From Ifrita kowaldi (Eukaryota > Chordata > Aves > Passeriformes > Cinclosomatidae), in assembly GCA_013398055.1 (NCBI GenBank), contig VZRS01008351.1, positions 62,001 to 126,000 on the forward strand: 64,000 bases of DNA, written 5' to 3'. The notes under the pieces were generated by a model. It did not search any database, was not told the DNA's origin, and saw nothing but the letters and a program-made list of their open reading frames with translations. The translations under genes were made by a program, and so were the position numbers. Below are positions 1-58,323 of this stretch, in pieces (positions within the stretch are counted from its first letter, which is position 1; each line of letters opens with the position of its first letter).

Positions 1-3000
1 CATTTGTCCAAAGGAAAAAAATGTTCATTTCATGTGAAAAATTAACCCAGAAGCCATAAGGTCAGGTGGCAAAAATGACATATTCCCGTGAAGAAAGCAG
101 CAGGCCAACTGCAAGGCTTCTTCATTGAAGTGTCTCCGGTGCTTTATATACCCAGCCCAGCCAGCCAGCTGTGCTAATTACCATTTAATGATTCCGGCAC
201 CCAAACCATTAATCCCAGTCTTTTGTGAGACTGCTTCCCAAAAGCAAAGGACATAAAAGGAGACAGGGACCAAAGAGTACATCAGTGAGAAAGGGGATTT
301 TAATTAAAAATTAAAGAATTTAATTTTAAAGAATTCCTAAACATCTGTTACAGCAGCCACATCACAATGTGTGTTTGACTGATTGAGGTATTAGATGAGT
401 TTAGCTCACTGCTGCTGAGATGGACAATCCCGTTTCTCCTTGCCCAATTAGTCCCCAGGTCCTGGCTGGCATTTGGATGTGTCTGGGAGAGGGGAGGGGG
501 CAGTGAAGTTCCAAAGCAACTTCACTGACGCCCCAGAAGTACACTAGGGATGGTGGGTGACCCACAGACCCAAACTCCAGTTTTTGCTCATATGGAGGTA
601 GAAAAGGGAATGTTGCCCCCAAGAGAAAACCACACAAAACCATGTCTGAACCTCCCATGCATTTCCTCAATAGATACTCAGGGAAATGCACAGAGACCCT
701 GCAGGCCCAGGATCTGTTCAGATGTACTGCCCAAGAGGTAAGGAAGCTGGGGTGGAATATCCTGCCTGGTAAAGGAAGACCTGATCTGTAAGCCTCTACA
801 CAAGAGTAACTAAGCTTTGAAGTGTGCATGTCCAGCTACACCACTAGAAATCTGGAAAGCCCACACACATACCCCAGCTTCTCCATTTCTACCAAGGGAA
901 AAAGCATACCATGTTCAGGGGTGCTCCTAAAGCACTTATGAGTCCAGTTCAACTTTGAAAAAACAGATTTCTTAAGTACAATCTCAAACATTCTCTGGAA
1001 GAGGAATTATTTGTTCAGCAACTAAGTTTCAACTGCAAGCACCAAAACTAAGAGGTGATTGTTTTTTGATGAGTCAAACCTATTTAAACCCCCCCTCCCC
1101 TTAGAAACGTAAATTTTTTGATGAAGAAAAATAGTGGTAGACACTTCTCTGAATATTCTGTTCATAAATAGTTACTGAGACAGTGGTTAATACAACACTC
1201 ACCCACTTCAATTTTCCAAACTCTAGTTTGCTCACATCTTATAATTCTTCTACATGTAGGTTGTTTCAGGATTATGTTTCATATGAAAAAAAAAGCTAAC
1301 TTTGCTAGGCTGTCTGAATCCCACTAAGGCTATCCTGTCTCTGGTCTCGGCTGATGGCTTTCCAATGCGGGGAGAATTAGCTACTTCTAACATCCATGTA
1401 GTAAGCACCAGTACAGGCCAAGCACCCAAAACCCACAGGTTAAATTAACACTCTGGATTTGGAGATGTTCATTAAAAGGGTGTTGATAATATTCCTAAGC
1501 AATCTAGATACGTCTCAAATGTAACTTGCCATCTCTTTGGAGGTGAGCTCAAGTGATGGTTCCAAGTACGGGCATGCTCGTTCTTCTGGAGCAGCCATCA
1601 TCTGCTGTGCCAAACTGTCACAGAATTTTTGTAGCTTACAAAGCAAGATACAATATTTCATTGCTGTAAAACTCTTGCCAGGAAAAAATGCAAATATGGA
1701 AAATAGGGAAGTAAGGAGAAGAAAGCAGGACAGGCATAGGAAACAGAAATTCAAGTAAATATTTATGTATATTGCTGCTGACTTGCAGAGAAAGCAGGGT
1801 CAAAAAACCTTCAACAAGTCTCATCTTACTGTAGGTTTTAAAATCAGAAATGCTCCATGTGCAGCAAGTCTTGAATTCTGGTATCTAAGTGTTAGGCTAC
1901 TTGCAACTAAAAGCCAGTGTAGGTAGAGACTTTGTATTCCTTTAATCACTTCAGCGTTATCTACTATGCCAAGGGGAGCAGGAGAAAGGCGCAAATTAAG
2001 TTAAAGAAAATTGAAGCAGAGACAAGATAAACTAATTTTTTGCACAAGTTCTCTTCTGCAGTCAAAGCCTATGGAGAGAGAAAAGGCTTTACCTTGTTCA
2101 ATCAGGGTGAAGAATAATTTGCCTTGATCTGGCTCTAGTTAATTATGGATGTCCTTTTCTTTGGCACACAAAAGACCTGGCCCTTAACAGGTGTGAGAAG
2201 CCACTGAAATCAGCCATCCAAAGGCACGATTGCCAATATGACACATTTCCCATATAATTTAACTAAAGACATGCATTTCAGAGAATCATAATGAGAACAG
2301 GACTTGTCAAGGCACAAGACTTGCTCCTAGGAAAGCCATACAATGTATGTAGAAAGAAAACCTTTTTCATAAATTATAAAAGAAACAATTTCAGGGAAAA
2401 AAAGAAGATTTTTCCTATACTTAGTATTAATTTCCTAGTATTTGAGACCAAAAATGAAGGGAAAAACCCAGCAAGTAACCACTAGTGCAAATCACTTGCT
2501 TTCCCATCTCTAATCCTCTTGCATCTTTAATTCTATAGTGAGTGTACTAGAAAAATTACTATGGCAAGGTCTTCATGCTAGCTTGAACTCTCTCAGTGTG
2601 GTTTTCTGGATCACAAAAACGCCTAAAATAGCTCAAGGCAATTATGTGACTGCCCTCTCCCCTCCTCACCACAGGGTCACTGCTTAGGAACCTTCCCGAA
2701 TGTGTGTGCAGACCTCGCCGGGGCAGGAATGAATGCAGTTCTGGCGTGCCCGGCTCCAGGGAGAGCCAGCTGCAGTCGTGCTGCTCTTCCATTAGGTGAG
2801 GCAGGAATAATGCACTGCCTTCTTCAGCTCCACAGTAAATTCTCCCTTGGGAATTTCTTCATACAAAATGTTTAACTACATCAAAGTTTTATTTCATGAA
2901 GTAAAGACTGCTCAAGCCAAGTGTCCTCATAGAAAAGAAACTATAATCCAGGGAGACAGTGATATGGTAATTAGAATGGCATTTCTTAATTAGCTACACA

Positions 3001-4090
3001 CAGTCAGAGTCTCCACAATCACTGCACACAGTAAGGACAAGATCCAAGGGGTTGAGTGCTCCACTTTTAGGTGGGAGGCCCATAAAGGGAATCAGAACAC
3101 TGGGATAACCTCAAATCACAGCTATTTCCTGTAAGTACATTTGTGAGGTGCATAAAGCAAATGAACACATCTCCAAACACAAGCAGGATGTGCTATACTA
3201 GCACCTTCCTTTCCAATTCTACAAAGTCAAACCACGAAAGCACTGCCAAAAAAGGCTGCTGGTCAAAGCCCCAGAGCCTAATTCCCTCAGAGGGAAAGGA
3301 TTAAAGGTCATTTCCTGAACATGCTGGCAACTCACTAAAGTATTTCTACGGAAAAAACGTCATCGCTGTCAGTATTTTAAAACATTATATTTTGAGATGT
3401 ATTTAACCCTGATTTCCAAAAGTGAATAACTGGATCCTCAGTTGTTTCAGTATCTTGTTTTTCATTCATGATTTGATGAATTTATTACTGAGCTCATGAA
3501 GAAAACTCTTTTTTTCGCTAAACAAAGACCTAACGTGTAACTCAAATCTTACATTTGTAACTCAAGTCAGTAGTCAGCTCTTGATCCCAGGCTCAACGGC
3601 CCCCCAACTCCCCCAGTCACCGAAGGTCAGCTTTATGCAAACAATTTCCTTAGTTCTTTTGAAGATTTTTATGGATTGCAGAAGGAAGATGACTCCTTCC
3701 GCAGACTTCAGTTTTTCCCTACACCCTTGTATCAACCACCATGATATAATCCCAGATTTTGTGGCTACTTTTCTTGAAGCCTGTCAATACAGAAATGTTA
3801 CAGGGGAAAATACTACAGTATGAAAGATGCATTTTTCATATTTGTAGATTGGAGTATTACCAAACCTCTTTTAGTACCGATTGGTGTTCTACAGGAAACG
3901 TCTGCTTTTTTTACTGAATATCAATTATTCCTGGTGTTTTGGTTTTTTGTTTTTTTTTTTTACTAATGGCCTTCCATCTTTTTCTGCTTTTGAGAAATTT
4001 ACGAAATTATTTTAATTTGTACAGCTGATTCTGCTAGCAGTGATAATCTGAACACACCCCCAAACACCGTGTGTTAAATTTAGTTTCATG
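1..4090. other. Downstream intergenic DNA, no gene recognised
   Basis: AT-rich sequence beyond the inferred 3' end of PPP2R5C. Short open frames on both strands have no recognisable domains. In mammals DYNC1H1 lies on this side of PPP2R5C, but no dynein exon was seen here. Short T-rich tracts occur near 3934-3961. Confidence 0.6.
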
Positions 4091-4115
4091 ATGAGCAAGT
4101 AAAATTCACATGTTC

Positions 4116-4121
4116 TTTATT
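4116..4121 (-). terminator. PPP2R5C: Distal poly(A) signal AATAAA
   Basis: AATAAA on the minus strand. About 40-65 nt further on (plus 4052-4075) the sense strand is rich in G and T, with GGTGTTTGGGGGTGTGTT, a good downstream element. A genomic run of 16 A (sense) lies just upstream at 4139-4154. Confidence 0.55.
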
Positions 4122-4138
4122 TGTCCATATAATACACC

Positions 4139-4154
4139 TTTTTTTTTTTTTTTT
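4139..4154 (-). repeat. A16 tract (sense) in distal 3' UTR
   Basis: Sixteen T on the plus strand, i.e. A16 on the sense strand, about 20 nt before the distal AATAAA. It could cause internal oligo-dT priming in cDNA data and so mislead 3'-end calls. Confidence 0.7.
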
Positions 4155-4371
4155 AAAGTTTTAAAATTAGATAAAAGTATATTAAATGGCAGGTGTATGA
4201 AGTTCTTCAGAAACAATGCCAGAACAAAAATTGAATTACAAAATGTTAAAAAATATGTAGGTACATTTGAACTTAACATTCCACTAACGTATAATGTTAC
4301 AGATATTGTCTAATGAAAAATAATTGTGCCACTTACCTATTTTTGCTGTTTCTAGGAACTTTTTATTCTGT

Positions 4372-4617
4372 ACATAGGACGATTCTGTACAAAATATGAA
4401 GTCTACATTTTTATTACTTATTACCATAAAACAAGGTACAATGTATGTACAATATTAAAATGAAGCCATACTAAAGCCACACTAAAAAGACACTTGTAAT
4501 ATTACTTTTGACATTCCTGATGTACAGGTGTAATTTTGGAAAACGGGGGAAGGTATCAGACAGAACTTTATGAAGAACAACAATCACCAAAATTCTACTT
4601 TAAATTTTCTTTTTATT
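4372..4617 (-). terminator. PPP2R5C: Cluster of alternative poly(A) signals
   Basis: Three further minus-strand AATAAA hexamers at 4612-4617, 4410-4415 and 4372-4377. Any could be used for a 3' UTR of about 2.3-2.5 kb. The hexamers are seen; their use is inferred. Confidence 0.4.
4444..4451 (-). promoter_or_regulatory. Pumilio-type element TGTACATA in 3' UTR
   Basis: The sense-strand octamer TGTACATA fits the Pumilio consensus TGTANATA. It lies in the distal part of the inferred 3' UTR. An octamer can occur by chance, so function is inferred only. Confidence 0.35.
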
Positions 4618-5931
4618 TTGGACGTATTAGTTTTAGAATTGTTTAGTACAAGATTATACGAAATATATAAATATTGATAATAAACATGCTAAACCATTAG
4701 TGGTGATAAGATTTTGGAATATTTTCTAAGCAAATGTTCAGTGACCCAAAATTTCAAATATGCCTTTATAGAGAACTTGAAGCCTCTAAATTACCACAAT
4801 ACTTCCCTTTTTGGTGAGTGTTTATCTTCAATAAAGAATAAAAATAAAATCTAGACAGTGAAAGATGGTCTTATACGTTGAGTATCACATAATCAATCAA
4901 ACATTGATACACAGTTGGGTTTTTTCCCCCCCTTGGGTAACATAAGAATAATTCCTTTCAGCAATCTCTTGCACAGACATACTGAACACCCAAAATCAAA
5001 GGTAACTGATAATCTACCAGCTAAAGATGGAAGTTCAAACAATGGTATATCAAAATACATAGACGTTGCTTTACACAATTAAAAAAGCACCCTTTTTCCC
5101 TCAAAAGTAGAAGGCATCTTTAAACTGTTTTCATATAGTTTATCCTAATGGTAAAGCATTTTCTTTTCAAGTTTTACAGGAAATGTTTTCAGACACAGTG
5201 GACATTCCACTTAAAGGTTGGGTTGGTCTTTAATTTAGTTGTTGTAAGCCAATATTTACCACTCACAATTTTCTTCCAATAGACAATGTAACAAATATTG
5301 GAAATTGAATGTTAAATGCAACCAACAAACAGCAGGCACTACATCTGCACAAGGTTACTATGAATGTCTGCTTTGAGCAATATTTTTTTTTATGGATGCA
5401 GGAGATGTTATACTTCCTTAAAAAATAAAACAAAACTATTTTTAAAGAAGCCACGTTTTTTATCTCTTTATGCATCAAGACATTAAACATTAAGTTATAT
5501 CATGTTACTGCCAGAGACAAAAGAAACTAATCACCCATTTAGAATAGCAGAACACATTTCAAACAGCTTGTAAGCAGGATAAGTAAGTCAAAATACTGGC
5601 CACCCTGAGAGAAATCAAATATTGAAGACAAAGCACTATATTTTTAAAGAGATTTTCCTCCCGTGCTTTTTCCATCTACAACAAAAAGCTCATTACATGC
5701 AAGTAATCTTGTGGAATATATAGCAGCATTTGAAGATCATCAGCAACTCAGATGCATTTTCAGTTCACTTGTGAGGTGTATTTGCAGCACATGTGCTCTT
5801 TACAACAACAACAAAAATATTTTCACGGTAAAATTATGGTCACTATCTCCTCAGCTCTTAGACTCATTTAAAAAGAAGCAGAATGGAATTCAGGAGTCTG
5901 TTCCTTTTTTTTAATTCTTTTTTTATTTTAA

Positions 5932-5937
5932 TAAGTT
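5932..5937 (-). terminator. PPP2R5C: Proximal poly(A) signal candidate
   Basis: Minus-strand AATAAA about 0.98 kb after the stop codon, within an A-rich sense context. Its use would give a short 3' UTR lacking the Pumilio-type site at 4444-4451. Confidence 0.3.
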
Positions 5938-6280
5938 TATGATGTTGTGTTACCTGAAAGGTTTTGTTCCTCTTTCAGATAAAAACTGATGCAACTGAAA
6001 TCACACATAGTATCTGCCACAGAATATTGAACTCGTAGAGCCCAAGAAAAATGCTGAGTATTAAAAGCTCAGATAAGGGAGAAAACAGTGAAAGAGTTAT
6101 TTTACTGACTTGAAAAAACTTAAAATGAAATTTTATATTCAGTCTATTCCCAGTCATAGTAAACAAATTTTCATTTTAGGAAAAATTCTTCTACCAGTTC
6201 ATATCTGGAATACTGGTGCCATATTATACACTAAAGACTGGAAGATATGGCTTTAAATCTACATAAAGTATTAGGATGTG

Positions 6281-6306
6281 GTATATATAGATATATATAT
6301 ATATAT
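6281..6306. repeat. (AT)n microsatellite in 3' UTR
   Basis: Alternating TA interrupted once by a G (TATATAGATATATA pattern). It lies inside the PPP2R5C 3' UTR and is likely to be length-variable. Confidence 0.8.
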
Positions 6307-6919
6307 CTTTACCCTAAGTAAAAGAGAAAGGAATTTACAGAATTCTTAGAAAGGAATAATGACTGAGGATTGTCATGAATGTTACCAGTTTGTAAGCCAT
6401 GTTTTATAATACGAAAGAATAACTGTACTTTCAAAACTGCTGGTATATTACAAGACAGCAATAATGTGGAAACAACTGTAAAGCTGAGAAATCCTAGAAA
6501 AAGTTTAATACTTATATTTGAAATAATTTCACTTTTGAAAACACACATTTATCATTAGTACCAACTATTGGTCATTCACTTATTTAGATGGAATGATTTT
6601 ACAGAATGCTTTTCTCAAATACAACTATAAAAACTTCATGTTATCAGCTAGTTGGTACTATGACAACACCTCCAGGAAATTGTGTCCACTTGATTATAGT
6701 CAACCCAATATTCTGCAAATGGAACTGGGTAATTTACCATTGTTTGAACTACTAATCTTGAGCTGCATACTCTATTAAGTTATTGCCTACAGAACTGGGT
6801 TGAAGAAAGCTTTGACTTTGTGTGTAACTGATTGGTATGGCACAAAAAATTAAGTTCTACTGTAGAACTGAGTCCAGAAAAAAACCTTTTCCTCCAAAAT
6901 AATATTTCACTGTAATAGT

Positions 6920-54201
<47,282 letters not shown>

Positions 54202-54295
54202 CTAGGCTCCAGCAGGCACGGCACTGTATTCCTTAAGGCAAGAATCCAGCCTCCATTTTAGTTTAAAAAAAGACAGAAACTGAAGCGTTCTGCAG
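54202..54295 (-). other. PPP2R5C: PPP2R5C 5' UTR (approximate)
   Basis: Sequence between the start codon and the GC-rich promoter, including a T-run and a small upstream ORF. The transcription start is placed near 54290 only because the CCAAT and GC-box motifs lie 30-60 bp further upstream; no initiator was identified. Confidence 0.4.
54233..54256 (-). other. Upstream ORF MEAGFLP in 5' UTR
   Basis: Seven codons plus TAA. Its ATG has a strong context (A at -3, G at +4), stronger than that of the main start codon. It ends 31 nt before the PPP2R5C ATG. It could reduce initiation at Met1 and favour reinitiation at Met11. Whether it is in the mature 5' UTR depends on the unmapped transcription start. 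Confidence 0.5.
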
Positions 54296-54317
54296 CTGGA
54301 GGGAACTGGCTGGGGAG

Positions 54318-54348
54318 TGATGTCAGCGGGCGGGAGGAGCCCTATTGG
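54318..54348 (-). promoter_or_regulatory. CCAAT box, GC box and CRE-like site
   Basis: On the minus strand, going towards the gene: CCAAT (54344-54348), CCCGCCC, an Sp1-type GC box (54328-54334), and TGACATCA, a CRE-like octamer (54318-54325). The three lie within 31 bp, about 115-150 bp upstream of the ATG. The motifs are seen; factor binding is inferred. Confidence 0.5.
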
Positions 54349-54396
54349 CCGACGGCAGCAACTTCAAATGACACCGAGGAGGCCGCGAATGAGCGC

Positions 54397-54440
54397 GGCC
54401 GGTGCGGGGCTCCCCCCGCGCCCGCACCGGCCCCGGCCCC
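54397..54440 (-). promoter_or_regulatory. GC-rich hairpin and G-quadruplex motif in promoter
   Basis: 12-bp perfect inverted arms (54397-54408 and 54421-54432, 12-nt spacer). On the minus strand, G-runs between 54412 and 54440 fit the pattern G3+ with loops of 2, 7 and 3 nt. Both structures overlap, so they would be mutually exclusive. Confidence 0.5.
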
Positions 54441-55441
54441 GCGCCGCCCGCGGCAGGGGCGGAGCGGCTGCGGAGATGACGGGTCTGCTGCTTTTGGGTT
54501 TGGGTTTCTTATTATTACCAGGATGATCTCATTGCTGCTGTTGTACCCCCGCCCCCTCAATAATATTCAGCAGCACCTGCTAGAAAGAGCGCATGCATTT
54601 TTAGTTTTCCTCTTTCCTTTGCCTTTCCTTCAGTAAGGTTTCCCAGGATTACCAAATCGATGTTCAATTTAACCGTGGAAAAACACAGCATTGAGGGCAA
54701 CATTTACAACTTTAGCTTCCAAGGGCCATAACAAAAGGTAGTTAGTTCACAATAAGATACAGGTCCTTGGATTATTATTGGTGGTTTAGAAATATAAAAC
54801 CTCATAAGCATTCCATGAACTGCTTTATCACTGGTTGCTAGTATGTACATTATGAATAAATATACATACATATGACAAGCAGGAGATGAAAACCTCACGT
54901 TTCATGTTGAATATTTCTTTCAATCTAGAAATGGACCAGAATGCTGCTTTTAATCTAGAAATGGATCTGCCTTCAGTTTAGGTTAATGCTGCTAAATTTG
55001 GATATTGCAAAATACTGGTTTTCCTTTCTAAAAAGATCAGTAATTAAAAAAAACTTTCTAAACTATTACTAAAAAGTAAAGAAAAGGACTAAGAAGCAAT
55101 ATATAGGCATATGAAAACAGTTTTGCTGCATAATCTCAGAAGTATAATTTTAAAAAAGCACAGTACAACAATTTCTGAGCTTATTAGTTCGATTATTCAA
55201 GGTATTTACAAAAAAACCTGTGAGCAGCCTTTTTTTCGTCATCTGAGACTTGCATACTTATTTTTACAATGACCTCTTTGAAAGACCATTTTGTCTGCTG
55301 GGAGTGATGTTCAGAGAAACTGGCACTGTTACTTGTTACTCTCCACATCTGTCCTTCTCCCCAAATACTATATGTAACATATAGTGCAAATAAATATGTT
55401 GATTACTTAATCTATGACACTGTCCTAACTTACATCTACTC

Positions 55442-55494
55442 AAAAAAGAAAAAAAAAAAGAAAGAAAAGAAAAAAGAAAAAAAAGGGGGGAAAA
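55442..55494. repeat. A/G-rich tract
   Basis: Purine-only low-complexity run of about 50 bp ending in GGGGGG and AAAAG. Confidence 0.8.
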
Positions 55495-56296
55495 GTGCAC
55501 GTCAGAAGAGACTTTTCCATTAGGTAATTTGCTCATGAAAATTTGAAATAAAAACAAATTATAGAGCATATGTGAACCTGGTTAGAAAAATTACATCACA
55601 TTACAATAATACACTGTCAAAGGTGAGTTAGTGCTGTAATGAATATTATTCAATTGGTGAAGGGAAAAGACTAACTGGGATATAAAAAAGAAGAATATAA
55701 TCCATGAGAAATCAATTGGATTTAGTGATTGCTGACAAGGCCAAATTTAAAGTAGTACATTCCGGATGTAAACCTGATGAGAAAGCCCAAAGACAACAAA
55801 TCTGTTAATATTACTTGGTTAAAAAAAACCCCAAAATAAAGCTCCTCTGTTTGATGTGGTGTGGCTTGTTTGTTGTTGGTGTGTTTGTTTTTAAAATAGA
55901 AGGGACTTGACTGAGAATATCCAAGTACTTTAAAGAATAACTATGGAGGTGGAAGGAATTAATTATTCTACATTCACTACAAACAATAAATGCATCCTAC
56001 CTCAAGGAAGAATAGGCTAGAAATTAAATGAAATCCTCTCACAATAAGCACACTGAAACAAAATAAAAGACCGAAAGCTTTTTAATAGTTTGAAAAATCA
56101 CCAAACAATGTGTGAAATAAATGTAGTTGATCCTGCTTTTGACAACACCAAAATGAACCACATGAACTTTTTAAACCTCTTCTCTAAGACTACAGAGATT
56201 CAAATCCTTTGTCCTTACAATCTAAGCAAAACCAGGGAAGGCGTATCCTCAAAAACTTTATGTTTTTTATCTATATACCCCTTGAGTATACTTTAC

Positions 56297-56347
56297 AATC
56301 ATAGAATCATCAAGGTTGGAAGAGACTTTTAAAATCACCAAGTTCAG
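56297..56347 (-). mobile_element. Short CR1 LINE 3' fragment
   Basis: AATCATAGAATCATCAAGGT followed by TGGAAGAGACTTTTAAAATC is the inverse CR1 3' end. Only about 50 bp remains. Confidence 0.75.
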
Positions 56348-57669
56348 TGTGAGTTTTAGCCTTATAAAACAAAAAGCTACCACAGAAAAAACCTAGACTG
56401 AAAAATAAAACCAAGACTGACCTCAAACAAGGTCTTATACAAGATTTTGATGGATGAAGGAAAAAACTAAACTTAGGTAATTTAAAAAAATATTTTCACA
56501 TGCAGGATCTTGTAGCAAATTCTGAGTTTCTTCCTCATCTTAAAGCAGAATAAGATTATTTTATAGTAATAAACCACAGTATGAAGCAGCAAAAATTAGG
56601 TTTAAAATTTCAGTTTATCTGGTAACTATACATTTAAGAACAGTTGCTCTGTCACTCCTCCTCTCTACTCATGTCTTTGCTTTCTTTAATCATCAGCTGC
56701 TGCTTCTTTCTCTCTGGAACTCCTTGCAAAGATTAAATGGCCAGGAAGGCTGCTGGTCCCCAGGGACACAATTTAACAACAGAGCAAAAAGGGAACATTA
56801 CTTTAGTTACAGTGCCATTTCCCAATTTATACATAAGCATGGATTTCATAGTTGAAGGTTCATTAGCAAATTTTAGGTAATGCTTTAAGAGTCAAGCCCC
56901 CTAGAAAGTTCTTCATTAGAGAGAGTAAATGTGACATTCACAGTGCTAGCAGTTCTACTGGCAGAACACTCAGTCACATTCAGTAAGTTTTCTCTTGCAG
57001 AAAACACATACCCTATTCTCATATCTTCCTCTTTGCTGGACTCCGTTAGGTCTGAGTCCAGTACTTAGTAAACCCCTGAGAAACTGGTTAAAACAGCCAT
57101 AATTCAGTGTATTTCTGGTGTAATTCTGACAGGGCACTAGTGGAGCTGAAGTACTTTGATCTTCATAAGACCTTCTGCTTTTTAACAACATCTGCAGTTG
57201 TACAGATTGAGAGCACATTCTACTCAGGAGGTTTGTATACCCTCTCTTTGTTTCAGTCTTAAAATATTTGATTTGCCACCAAAGGAAAATATTTACTTAA
57301 GTTGAATTATTTTGAGCAACTTCATTTGGGAAAAAAATTGCAAAGAAAATTGAGTTAGGAATTGACTTCCTAATGGAAGGGAAAGAATATTAGTGCAAGT
57401 GGAACAGAGCTAATGAATATCAATGGGAGGAAGAAGAGCTTACTTTAACAAATTTATGAAGACATTTCTGTTGCAAGAAAATGAAAAATAGTATTAGCTT
57501 CAGCTATCCATTTCTAGAACTAAATGAATAAAAACCCATATTGACAGTGTAGTGAAACTGTAGCTATTACAGGTTTCCTCTGAACCCTGCTCATCAGTTC
57601 TAACTTTCCAATGATAGGAATGAAAGAAAAATCCTATTAAGTTCTCAGGATATAACTGTGTAACTTTTT

Positions 57670-57732
57670 AGAATTATAGAATGGTTTTGGTTGGAAGTGA
57701 CCTTAAAGGTCATTTAGTTAGGATCCTGCACT
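57670..57732 (-). mobile_element. Short CR1 LINE 3' fragment
   Basis: AGAATTATAGAATGGTTTTG followed by GTTGGAAGTGACCTTAAAGG is the inverse CR1 3' end; about 60 bp, then the similarity fades at ATCCTGCAC. Confidence 0.75.
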
Positions 57733-58291
57733 ATAGCTGATGAATACTCTTTACACTTAGAGGCGATGTACCACTTTTTCAAAAACAAACACTCTATTTG
57801 GGTTATTGATTTTAAAAACAACCACCCACCCCGCTTCTCACCCCCCCACAACACACACAGCAAATTCACCTGCCCAAAGGCTGTCTTTATTTCCATTCTA
57901 CACCACCTACTGTTCTAACTGATAGTGACAGAATCAACAATGTAAGATAATTAAAATTGCACAAACTTCTACTGACATGAATACACTTGGGTTGGTTACC
58001 TCTCAGACTATATGAGTTTTCATTTTTTGACTGAGAGAGGAAGAGAGTGTATTTAGTCTGAGCTCTAAGTTTACTAAAGGCATAATTCCACAACTGCTGA
58101 AACTGCTATTCCTCATCAACCTAAGCCAGCCTTGTTGCAGACTGCTTCTGGCCCCTTCCTGCATTCCTCTCTGCTTTACTTTTGAAAATATTTTGCTCTC
58201 ATCTGCTTCAGTGGTCATGACACCCACAGCTGAGTTGGTGTAGTCCCCTAAGTGCCAGAAAGCCACTTTATTGTCAGGTTACTTTTCTGCT

Positions 58292-58323
58292 AGCTTAGAC
58301 TGTGTTCCCTGGCAGTCTAAGCT
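58292..58323. repeat. Inverted repeat, 11-bp arms, 10-bp loop
   Basis: AGCTTAGACTG and exact inverse CAGTCTAAGCT around TGTTCCCTGG. Lies at the end of a small minus-strand open frame with a signal-peptide-like start. Confidence 0.8.

Larger units (their letters stand above)
4095..6919 (-). other. PPP2R5C: PPP2R5C 3' UTR (inferred extent)
   Basis: About 2.8 kb of AT-rich sequence directly after the stop codon, ending near the most distal AATAAA that has a G/U-rich downstream region. The length is similar to the human 3' UTR as I recall it. It contains several poly(A) signals and a Pumilio-type site. The open frames seen here are short and unlike known proteins. The distal end is inferred, not seen. 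Confidence 0.6.
54310..54560 (-). promoter_or_regulatory. PPP2R5C: CpG-rich promoter of PPP2R5C
   Basis: The only strongly GC- and CpG-rich stretch in the window, densest at about 54380-54480, placed just upstream of exon 1. It has no TATA box at a suitable place. This is typical of a housekeeping-type CpG-island promoter. A GC-rich plus-strand open frame through it is most likely compositional. Confidence 0.8.

Noticed and set aside
401..829. 142-codon minus-strand open frame at the left end
   Set aside because: No recognisable domain, no splice-site structure tying it to a gene, ordinary intergenic composition; most likely chance.
1..4090. DYNC1H1 or another neighbouring gene downstream
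   Set aside because: Synteny would place it on this side, but no dynein-like exon was recognised within the window.
54317..54526. Plus-strand 69-codon frame through the CpG island ending MTGLLLLGLGFLLLPG
   Set aside because: Arginine/proline/alanine-rich translation is what GC-rich promoter DNA gives by chance; no sign of a divergent gene beyond it.
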